The notes beneath the pieces were generated by a model. The model searched no databases and was not told where the DNA came from. It saw only the letters and a list, made by a program, of their open reading frames with translations. A DNA stretch of 64,000 nucleotides from assembly GCF_019112545.1 (NCBI RefSeq), contig NW_025064888.1, forward strand, positions 1-64,000. The letters run 5' to 3'. Positions within the stretch are counted from its first letter, which is position 1, and every line of letters begins with the position of its first letter. Positions 1-9,771 of the stretch are shown piece after piece. The position numbers and the translations under genes were made by a program. This DNA is from Guyanagaster necrorhizus. Lineage: Eukaryota > Basidiomycota > Agaricomycetes > Agaricales > Physalacriaceae.

Positions 1-156
1 AAAAAAAAAAGGGATACATACCACGCTACCGTATTGTCCAACTTCGTTGGCCAGGAGGGCGTATGTTACGAGTCGTTCCACGGCCCGATACTTTTACCTG
101 ACGTTTTCCCTCTTTCCCCCGTCTCCCCGGTTTAGCCCGTATTTGTTATTCCCACC

Positions 157-172
157 ATATATATATATATAT
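157..172. repeat. (AT)8 microsatellite
   Basis: Eight AT units in tandem in the AT-richer sequence before the GH27 relic. No other feature is seen in bases 1-250. Confidence 0.8.
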
Positions 173-250
173 GCCAGTACACGTATTGTAGGAAGGGGTT
201 TTCGCAATCGACCAAGCCTATAAGCCTGTCAGCGACTGTGCGAACCTTTC

Positions 251-1712
251 GTGAGAGAAGTGACTTTCGCCACCCTCTCACCAAATCTTGAGTCCTTTCC
301 CAATGGTATCAAATCAGTGGTCGATTACTCCCAAGGGCTTAAGGTCGGCATATATTCTGATGCGGGGTACCTCAATCGTTATCATGTCGTCAAGACGAGA
401 CAGTCTATTAGACTGCGGCTTTGCTCCAGGAAGTTATTGCTATGTTGACGTAAGTTATAACATAACACTTACAACGTACGGATGCTCATCATCGTTTATA
501 GGAAGATCAAGATATTGCTACATTCGCTGAATGGGGCATAGACTTCCTGAAATATGATAAGTGCGTAGCTTCGACTACCGATAAGAAAATTCTTATCTTC
601 AATGATGCTTTGCACAGACTGCGGGGACGCGATATTCGCAAGTTCCAGTTGCTAGTTCCGCCAACGTTGAGCCACCTCAAGTTCGTCTCGGACGTAAGAT
701 TCGAGAAGGAATAGGCTGGGCCCGACTCATTCCTGCGGTTTCTAGGGATGCGGAACGCCATTTCTTGTTTTAATCGTGGAATGGTTTATTCTATGCACCA
801 ACGGGTAACAAAGGTCAAAATGTCAACAATGTCCATGTGGATTCTAAGCTCTCAGTTCCCTTCGTTTGTGGCGGAGGCCATTGGACACACATATTGCATG
901 GTGGGCGATATCAATGCATATTTCGGAGACGAGGCGGGACATCAAGACTGCCAATGCGCCAACACAGCTTACTGTCTGAGTACAGACTGTAAGAGTCGAA
1001 TTTTGCACAAATGGATTCAATTGCCTAATTTTCTTCCGTAGACGCTGGATGCCCCCCGTTCTAGCATATATCCGTAAGATGCGTGAAATCGCACAATTCC
1101 TGAAATCTTTTTCTTTGGCTGACACGGATATGCTCGAGTGCGTCCTATTCTTTGGCGATAACACGGCGTCACCTGTGATGGTTGATATATGATCGGACAA
1201 ATCACAACTGAGACGGGAAAAAACTCGGACGTATTTTGGATTTTGGGCACTGAAGTCACCCTTGGTCCTGGGTACGATTTATCCATCCTTTTCGGTGATA
1301 GGCTGGATATTGTGGAAAAAAAAAGGACGTGATTGCAGTGGATCAGGATTCGCTTGGGAAAGCGGCGGCCTACATCGAAGCAGCAAGTCAAGAGGATGTA
1401 CGTCAGGTTTGGAACGGTCCCTCCGACGGTGATATGGTTGTTTTGTTGTCTCCGACACGTCAAGATATGTCCGTAGAGGTTTCCCTCACAGACGATTTGA
1501 GTTCAGGTTATGAACTATCCATCAAGGACTTGTGTGGGAAGGCATGGTGTAATTCCGGTCGATGATGGACTCTCAGGATTCCAGTTGCGTTGTAAAAATT
1601 CGACAGGGGAGTTCCATGGCATACTTACATTCCCGTGCTCACCACTAAGTCCGTTCTTACAGCTCTTTCCTGATGGCGAACAGAAAGATGATTTCGGCAG
1701 AATAGAATAGTT
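251..1712 (+). pseudogene. decayed GH27 alpha-galactosidase
   Basis: Landmarks of a GH27 alpha-galactosidase appear in the right order but in changing frames. Near 300-366 is a stretch reading [11 protein letters not shown] followed by GIYSDAG. At 505-560, after a plausible intron, comes DIATFAEWGIDFLKYD, where the final Asp corresponds to the catalytic nucleophile. Later blocks are MRNAI at about 748, IGHT..GDIN at about 880, ADTDMLE at about 1120, FGFWALKSPLVLG at about 1230, DLSIL at about 1280 and VIAVDQDSLGKAA from 1330. The last three lie in three different frames within about 120 bases, next to a run of nine A, and stop codons interrupt the middle. No start or signal peptide was found. 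The enzyme family removes terminal alpha-galactose from oligosaccharides. This copy cannot encode it, unless several unrecognised introns exist, which the close frame changes make unlikely. Confidence 0.8.
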
Positions 1713-2026
1713 ACCTGGGAGCGCAGTGACCCAATAACGTCAATCTGGAAATTTAGAAGGTGAGGCCTCGAGGAGTAATGGGAAGCGATATCTCCTGTAT
1801 GCCGGATATTAATGATCTAGGCAGACAGTTACCAAGAAGAGCGACGATCGAGAAGGTTTGCTACTATTTTGAAACGCGTCGTTGCCGCTGAACCAATTTT
1901 TGACTCGTCGGGTAACGTTAACTGTATGGCTTTCGAAGTAGCTGCGCGTGCTAACGCCACTTTCGCCGATTCCGAGGAATACTCCTTCTCTCTATTTTAC
2001 CGTCGTTCATTCCTTTCTGTTCACCC
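1713..2026. other. intergenic, KRE6 upstream region
   Basis: No gene recognised. The stretch presumably holds the promoter of the KRE6-type gene that starts at 2027. An open frame from 1869 runs through it but has no family resemblance and conflicts with the better start at 2027. Confidence 0.5.
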
Positions 2027-4589
2027 ATGTCTCGTCCACGAAGGGTTGATACTACGTCCACTACAAGCCTCCTTCACTCGGCTGGTCCATCACAGACATT
2101 CCGACGAGAATCGGAATGGGTGTGTATTTTTTGTACCTTCCTCGGCCCTACGCAGGTTGACTTTATTTGATAGGGAGAGCTGCCATCGCCATACCCCTCT
2201 TCGACCATCTCCGGCTTGTCTATATCAAACCAGGTATTTGCTCTTCCTAGTATATTTTGGACCAGAATGGCCAGCTAACTGCTCTGCTTGCAGTTTTCAC
2301 TTTCTGCGGACCCGCGGGCGTGGGGCTCAAATTTGTCGCCGAACGTAACAGAAGCAGACGATGAACTACACAATCCTATAGCCCGAGGAGGGAAGTCATT
2401 GGATGACGAGGGATTCTCCTTTTTTTCAAGTCGAGGAATGGCGAATTTTGGTTGCTTGTTTGTTCTTTGCGCAGGAATGTTGACAATGTTGTAAGTATAT
2501 TATCCTTCTTTTTTCTGGTCTCCTTGACTAACTCATATAGCGTCGGGTATCCTATCCTCACATATGTGCGGGAGCAGAACGACTCAGTAGCATCGATTCT
2601 AGGTGTCAATGCGTCGGGACAGGTGCGTCATCTTGGATTGTTTGATGTCCGCCGGCTCACACTACCTTTAGGTTCCGGATATAGGTAACTTTGGCTTAAT
2701 AGACGTGCACACTCCAGACGATGCCCAAACTTTCACTTCATGGCGCGATGGGAAGGAGTGGCGTCTCGTCTTTTCTGATGAATTTGAGGAGGAAGGGAGG
2801 ACATTTTATCCCGGTGATGATCCTTACTGGGAAGCCGTCGACCTTCACTATTGGGTGCGCCCGGGTCCTTTTAGTGGAGAAAGATCCTCATTGTCTCGCA
2901 GGAAACCAACAACATGGAATGGTACGATCCGGCCGCTATAACTACAAAGAATGGTTCTCTCGTTATCACGCTATCCGCAAAGGAGACACATGGCCTTGAT
3001 TATCAAGGGGGTAAGAGAAGTCTTAAGTTGGTCCTGGGCCTGATGCTAGAACTGACACTGGGTTGCAGGACTTATACAGTCATGGTAAATTTGCCTGTCC
3101 ATTCTCAGAGTGTCGAAAAATTTTCTCATAGCGATTGAACACAGGAATAAGTTCTGTTTTACTGGTGGATACCTGGTTTCGTCTGTCCAACTTCCGGGAA
3201 TCAACAATGTTGTTGGGCTATGGCCGGCTGTATGGTCTATGGGAAATTTAGGACGCGCGGGATATGGTGCCACGCTTGACGGCATGGTGCGTCATCAACT
3301 TCATTATCCTTTGACAACGATATGGAAACTCGTTGCAGTGGCCTTACACGTACGACAGTTGCGACGTTGGCACAGCACCCAATCAGACAACCGATGGGCT
3401 ACCAGCAATAGCTACAACGAGTGGCTACGAATACTCCAACTATGAATTATCATACTTGCCGGGACAGAGACTATCGCGATGCACTTGTTCTGGAGAAAGT
3501 CATCCAGGTCCAAAGCACAGTGACGGTACCTATGTGGGAAGATCCGCTCCCGAAATCGATGTGTTTGAGGCACAAATCAGTGACGGCAGTGGTCAAGTAT
3601 CTCAATCTGGACAATGGGCAGTACGTGCAGCTCTGATAGCAACACACAAATGATGAGTTAATCGTTTACCAGCCATTTAACGCCGGATACGTCTGGGACA
3701 ACAGTTCGGATAACTTGATCATTGCAGACACTAGTATATCCACGCTCAACACATATACCGGTGGGTCGACACAGCAGGCAACTTCAGTGGTATCGGAAAC
3801 GAATCAGGAGTGCTATCAATTGGCATCTGGGTGCTTTGCGATCTACGGATTCGAGGTGAACTTCTTTCAGGCTCATTTTTCCCTCGCAAGCTGATTGGGT
3901 TCTAGTATAAACCAGGTGAACTATCTACCACTCTAGATACGATGTGGCACTCATTTCTTTCGAAGGATATGAGTCAGACGACGCTGTGAGATTTCTTTGG
4001 CCTTCACCATTAAGCCAGTATAATACTCACGCCATTTGTTCAGTATATTTCCTGGATCAATGATGGCAAGGTCGCTTGGACACTAAATGCTGCTGGTATG
4101 GGGGCGGATAGCGCCACTGAAATATCTGCTCGACCCGTACCAGAAGAGCCCATGGTCAGTGAATGATTCCCAATATTTAGTGCACCACGAGTTAAAATAT
4201 TCTGTTTCAGTACATCATAGCTAACTTGGGCATGTCCACCAACTTCGGAACTGTCGATCTAGATCATCTCACGTTCCCTGCAATCATGATGATAGATTAT
4301 ATTCGGGTTTATCAGGTTGGATTCAGCATATTTAAGGGTGCATGATTTGTCTAACACGCCACCGTCTTCCCAGGACCCAGACAATATCAACATTGGATGT
4401 GATCCGGACGGCTTCCCTACGGCGAAGTATATCGCAAGGTACGTTCCATTGGTATTTCATTCTTACTACACTAACGACAAACCTACTTCTCTCAGTTACA
4501 ATGAAGCATATGAAAACCCCAACTTGACGACATGGGTAGATGACTACGGTCAGACCGTCCCTAAAAATTCGCTGCTTGATGCATGCTAG
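2027..4589 (+). CDS. KRE6: Kre6/Skn1-type beta-glucan synthesis protein (GH16)
   Basis: Sixteen exons: 2027-2119, 2174-2233, 2294-2490, 2541-2622, 2672-2854, 2902-3010, 3069-3084, 3145-3286, 3339-3620, 3673-3855, 3906-3915, 3966-3985, 4044-4154, 4211-4315, 4374-4438, 4496-4589. They sum to 1,752 nt, or 583 residues. The protein has a short Ser/Pro-rich cytosolic N-terminus, one membrane segment at about residues 100-120 ([15 protein letters not shown]), then a luminal GH16 domain. The SKN1/KRE6 hallmarks are present: [18 protein letters not shown], and the EIDVFE motif carrying the two catalytic-type glutamates. Three exons of 16, 10 and 20 nt are needed to keep frame and family sequence. Members are type II membrane proteins of the secretory pathway needed for beta-1,6-glucan of the wall. 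The start was chosen because exons 1-3 then read without a break into the membrane segment. Confidence 0.92.
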
Positions 4590-4861
4590 ATCATTTATTT
4601 TTGTATTCGTCATGCATATGGACGACACATTAACGGCAGTAATGCATTATAATCGCTGGAATTCACGCTGGATCACTCGCTAACCAGCGAGTATACCCTC
4701 TACTACCCCCACTACCTTACCATTTGTCGGTTACATGCAACCCCACAATCTGTATCGATATATATATAGGACTATTAGGTCACATAGATGACTCATTCAA
4801 TCTTACAGCTACAAAACACTAAAAGGATCCACGCGAAAATAGATAGTAAGATTCCAATGTT

Positions 4862-7422
4862 TCATCTAGAAATGGCTTTGATCCACGCTTTCTTGATGCC
4901 ATATTCAACGACTTCACCAGCACACATAGGACTCAAACTGGTCTCGCTTTTGTCTAGGACCACCGTTTTCCTACGGCCCTTGACAGGCTTCACCCTGGCT
5001 GCAGCAGTAGTGAGGCACTGCCCTAACCATTGCTCCAAATCTATGAGACACTCATAATACTCCTGCTCTGTAAGAGCGTTTGATGCAGGAGAGACTGTCT
5101 GGCCTCGGCGTCCTGGAAGTCTGATTCCCTTGAAGCGAAGAAGCTTGACCAATAGATAATGAAGCCACTGAGCGGCATTATTAATCTGACATGCTACAAA
5201 ATCGACTGTGCTAACTCACCATGACATTCGTCAACGGCTGAAAAGATTCCCACTTGCCATTGTTTTGGTCCCGCATCATTCGATATATATCGAATTGATA
5301 GTCACCTACGATAATTCGTGTTGGAAAGACTTCAAGTTATTCTAGGAACACGTACCTTCGCCTTGGAATATCTCTTTATCGAAAGGCGTCCAATGGATCA
5401 TCTCACCGCCACAACCGTCTCCAGCGTCCATTCGGGATAGTCCAAGATCGATCAAAGTAACCTGCACGCCATGAGACTTGTCATCCATGGGTGCACGAGC
5501 CCTCTTGGCGGGCTTCCGGTTCTGAGATTGCGCTTGAAGAGGTAATGCGGTTGGCATTGGAAGATCCTTCACAAGAATTTGACCCCAATGAAGATCTCGA
5601 TGCTATTGGTTTATTAACATAATAAGATGTTAAGGACATCTGTGATTCACCTCAAAAGACACCAGCTGTTCTGCGTGCGCCAAGGATTTCGCAACTTGCC
5701 AGAATATACTGCAAGCCTGTCGCCAACCTATCTTTGTCGCATTTCTGAAAGTGTAGGACTCAAGATCTGGTCCGCCATTCGGCAGCACTACAATAGCATA
5801 AACCTGGGACAATGTGAACGTATCTGTGAGAACCTTTTAGGTGCAAAGGCATCACTAACTAGAAAGTTCGACGAACCTGGACGTATACTTTCCGAGCCCT
5901 TTTGCTGGTTGTACTCGTCCCACAGGCGCAGAAGCTTTTCCGGATACCGTCCCTTAACAACGTACGCTTTCATCAGCTTCACGAAGCCGTCGTAAACCTC
6001 GCCCATTGCACGTGTGACGATAATCTCCTTAAGAACATCTCGGACGTCTGTAGGCGCAGGCTGATCGACATCCACAGGAGGCAAGATGGGCCCCATAGCT
6101 CCACCTCGGTCTGCGGAAGCTGACTCGTCTCTTATAGGTATAACCTTAAGCACGACGTTGCCAATTCCAAACACTTCCGAGTAACTCGCTTCTCCCACTT
6201 TGCGAAAATGGAGTTTAGAAGAAAGCTCGTTAGGAGAGGACAAAATGGGATCAAATGGAAACGTAGATATGAACGCAGAAAATTCATGTAGTCCGCATTC
6301 CTCTTGATTACATTCCCTCAAAAGAGGACGGAGGTAGTCAGGCACACCAGGCGCAGGGGCATCGACGGCACCAAGGTCATGCTCACCTAGGGACAAGTTG
6401 TTGAAATCAAAATCAAGTTCAGAGGTTGTCGTTGGCGACAGAGGAGAGGGAGGAGCAAAAATTCTGTTTTTGCTCGGTCGAACGGGTGTCAGTTGACGGG
6501 GTTTATGGACGGGAAGGACACCAGGCTGATATCGGGCGGGCGCTAATATCGCTGGAGGAATGTCTTCTGTGAGATCGATGTAGACTCGAGTGCTTGGTAC
6601 GTTACTCGATGACTTAGACGTGCCGACTATGGTAGCATCCGCCTCCGGACGAGAAGATACTCTGGAAAGTTGGCGTCCTACTCCACGAGTGGCATCACGT
6701 CGGTCATGGACCACGGCTTTCTGGGCATTTCTGACTGTGGGTCGGCTGGGAGGTAGGGGCTTTGGTTTTCGAGCGGGACTATAGGAAGAGGAGAAGGAAT
6801 AATCACTATCGGATCCTGATTGAGAACCAGAATCATCCGAAACGACAATAACGCGATTCTTTAGCTGACGGGGCTTTCGCACCGCGACAACATCAGAATC
6901 ACTACCAGATTCATCCATTGGTTTGGTATCTGTCCGCGAGACTCTCCTTTCTTTCTTCAGCGTCTGGCCTTGATCGTCCACAACCGTAATATCCATTTCG
7001 ACGAATGGAGTGAACGGTTTGCGTAGCCCCGATGGACCAGTTGGAGACAATGGCTTCTTCCAGTTCTTGGGCAGGATAGCTGGGGATCCAGGTCCATTTG
7101 GATGAAATATAGCCAATGGTGTCCGGGCAGGAGTATCACCTACGATGTCTTTGAGTATCAAGTTTATCCGTTTTGGAGGTGTTTTGGGTGAGCGCTTCTT
7201 CAGTCGCGGTATAACAACCTTTGGTGACGATACCTTTCTTCCCTTGACAACCAATGGTACCACATTCTCCCTATTCCTGGTGCTGGGAACAACTGACTCC
7301 AGCTTGGGTGGTGTCGGATCTAAGTCGTACCCTCCACGCCTTCTTTCCTCAGATGTTATATTGACGACGCGCTGCCTACGCTTTCCATAGGAGGTGACCT
7401 TTTTCGTACGAGACCCAAGCAT
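4862..7422 (-). CDS. haspin-family serine/threonine kinase
   Basis: Five exons on the minus strand: 7422-5877, 5823-5651, 5602-5356, 5305-5220, 5167-4862. They sum to 2,358 nt, or 785 residues. The first 420 or so residues are basic, Ser/Pro-rich and probably disordered. The kinase domain follows: glycine-loop region GEASYSEVFGIG, lysine strand VVLKVIPI, catalytic loop HRDLHWGQ, and IDLGLSR in place of DFG, as is usual in the divergent haspins. The acidic and charged C-terminal part fits the haspin C-lobe. Haspin phosphorylates histone H3 Thr3 in mitosis and so recruits the chromosomal passenger complex. The ATG at 7422 was chosen because the protein then begins MLGSRTKKVTSYGKR, like other fungal haspins. 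An upstream in-frame ATG at 7674 would add 84 residues with a hydrophobic stretch that I consider spurious. It is divergent with PSF2, start codons 273 bases apart. Confidence 0.9.
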
Positions 7423-7695
7423 AATTGATATTGCAGCAAGCAGAAATACTGCTGCGACTGCGAAGGCGAATGATAGCAAAATGAGTGAAAGTATAGGATA
7501 GAGGGTGACGACTGGAAAATGGGTAAGATGGTAAGACAAATTGAAAGAGGCGGTAGATCTTACCTTGGATTCGAGGCAAATGTCGTGGCGGTAGAACGCC
7601 TGTCCCAGTTCCGACGACTCAACAAACGCGCCGCGCCAATCACATGACCGTAATCGGAAGCTCATGACAAACAAATAAATCCTCCTTCTGCTCTC
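7423..7695. promoter_or_regulatory. shared haspin/PSF2 divergent promoter region
   Basis: The 273 bases between the two opposing start codons must hold both promoters. Both products act in the chromosome cycle (replication helicase, mitotic kinase), so shared regulation is possible. No specific element was identified. Confidence 0.5.
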
Positions 7696-8461
7696 ATGTC
7701 GTTGCCTCAGTCACTGCGAACGTCTGTCACACCACCTGAGCTCGAGCTCATTGCGTGTCAGCAGCTTGTTGAAATTATACCTCTTATTTCTATGGAAAAA
7801 ACTGCCTTTATCTCGGTACTTCTGTCTTCTTCAACGCGTACTTCTTTAGTTGTAACCAAGGAACTACAAGGGTGCGTATGGACCACTGCGACCCCCACAT
7901 AAAGCCCAAGTTCCTCTTTGGATGGCTTTAAATCTAAAGTCAAAGAAGAAATGTCACATTGTTGCCCCAGATTGGCTGAGTGTAGGTTCGTGAGCGTTCG
8001 CTGCCACTACATTTCCTGTCCAGATAAATTTGCATTAGAATATTTGCAAGATCGACTGACCGAAGAAATTTCGAAGAAGGACTTCAGTAGCCTACCTTTC
8101 CGGTTTACCGAAATCGCCAAAGTCTTACTCGATGTGTACGTATTACTAGCTTCAGTTGGACTATCTGACAGGCGTGACAGTGCGTCGGATGACCTGCAAA
8201 ACCCTGATCGTCTACGTTTATTACTCAAGGACATACGTGAGGCTCGTCAGGCGAAGAGTAGAGAAGGTCTGCGCCAGCTTGATCACAGCGCTTTGTTGGT
8301 ACGCCCTATCATTTCGGAAAATTCAATGGCACGGTCTGACCTGTACATAATTTTAGTTAACACGCCTTTGCTCCATGGAAATCAACGAGATTCGGCCTTT
8401 CTTCATACAGTCAATGGGAGTATTGACACAACTTACCCGCCAGTCTACATCGGAGTCATGA
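7696..8461 (+). CDS. PSF2: GINS complex subunit Psf2
   Basis: Five exons: 7696-7815, 7871-7985, 8039-8135, 8181-8298, 8357-8461. They sum to 555 nt, or 184 residues, close to the usual family size. The N-terminus reads SLPQSLRTSVTPPELE, followed by GAYGPLRPP, VPLWMALNLK and the helical segment DIREARQAKSREGLRQLDHS, all typical of Psf2. The C-terminus MEINEIRPFF is also characteristic. Psf2 with Sld5, Psf1 and Psf3 forms GINS, which joins Cdc45 and Mcm2-7 as the replicative helicase. Ends at the TGA at 8459-8461. Confidence 0.95.
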
Positions 8462-8716
8462 TGGCTTGCTAGCTCCCAGTTGATTGCCTCTACGTCCGGA
8501 TATCATGCAGCCAAAAGAATCATATACCGAAATATTTCATAAAGCAGATGTGCCCGTTCATACTACGCGTCAACCAAACCACCTGACAATCCAAACTGTG
8601 GGCCAGCTCGATATGTCAGGACAACGGATCAGCTATGGCGCGAGGACGATGTTTACAGGCTAAGGTAAACAAGGACACAGCCAATGCCATTGACTGCAAG
8701 GATTAAATTAGTACTT

Positions 8717-9060
8717 CAATAACCCCGAAAGCTAAGGCCCGTTTTGTGATTACTTACAAGTGCTGTTCTTGCAGAACAATGCGTTCCCGGATCTGTTACG
8801 AAGGCATGAGAATCATGATCATGGTAATGCCGCTGACTAATCAGCTGTATCTCCAACACCAATGGTGGAAGTAGGGTCACAGGTGAGCCCAACAGGAACC
8901 TTAAGGTCCTGAATAATGACGCCCAAAAGCGCGAGGAGAGCTGCAACGGATGCGCTGGAAGCAGTTTGGACTGAATTGCCACATCGGATGGGCCCAGCCG
9001 TGCATCTACCAGCGGGTTCCATAGCGACCGCAAAGTTGGAAAGAGCCAGCTCGAGTATTT
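8717..9060 (-). pseudogene. class I hydrophobin relic with lost cysteines
   Basis: A frame from about 9050 reads ALSNFAVAMEP then CTAGPIRCGNSVQTAS, SVAALLALLGVI and VPVGLTCDPTSTIGVG, which is the core of a basidiomycete class I hydrophobin. Downstream, in another frame, HCSARTALVSNHKTGL continues the family pattern. Hydrophobins need eight cysteines with two Cys-Cys doublets. Here the first doublet reads CG, the second reads AL, and the last Cys is replaced. A stop follows GVGDTAD, and no in-frame start or signal peptide was found. Intact hydrophobins are small secreted amphipathic proteins that coat aerial hyphae. A pseudogene is the simplest reading; a diverged Cys-poor gene with an unseen intron is less likely. 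Confidence 0.75.
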
Positions 9061-9771
9061 GATGCGTAAAGCAAGTTAAATTGTAGGTAGGTTAATACAA
9101 GAACTCTTCGCGTTTATATATGTACTACTTAAGAATGTTCTTTAGCCTTCTAGTATGTACTGTGCGACTCAATATGAGTCGCTTTGCTACGGCGGAAGTA
9201 TTTATTAAAAGTAATTATAGTAAGAAGAAGGAATCATAATGAGTAAATGGACACGGTCGTGATAAGTCGTGATGTGGGAAGGAATACGGGATACGTGAGA
9301 GAATATTATGATGCCATAACAATTTTCTCAATTTTTTATCCGGCCCAAAACTGTCGCTTCTCGTCCTCACTTTTCAGACCAAAAGATGTTTGATCGCGGT
9401 AGGTAAAGAAGCGGCATTGAATTATTGAATATGGATCGCCCATCATGGCGCATTTTACCTTTTGGTTGTAATCTTCCTATGTCAGGTTTTACATTTGTAC
9501 AACCCCATACAGCCCGAGTGCCAATGAAACGCCAAAGGGCAAGGCGGGTGCTCCTGGTTCTATACGCATGGACTTTCGGAAGAAGTGAATCAAGAAATTC
9601 AAGATGCTACATTCGTAGAATAATAGGATCCAGCATCAGCTCGGCACAGTTAACTAGACCCGTAAGTTCCTGTCCTGACAATCGTGAGAATCGGGTTTAT
9701 GACCCAATGCATACCCGTTAAATAAGTTGCGGAAAATCCATGTGCTGTTCGTCCCCTTTAGAACACAACCA
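9061..9771. other. intergenic, no gene recognised
   Basis: AT-rich around 9100-9330. A 98-codon frame at 9425-9721 on the plus strand has no family resemblance and no splice context, so it is not called. The 5' part of the hydrophobin gene, if it ever lay here, is not recognisable. Confidence 0.5.

Noticed and set aside
1869..2348. Plus-strand 159-codon frame upstream of KRE6
   Set aside because: Crosses the first two KRE6 introns; the start at 2027 with splicing gives continuous family sequence.
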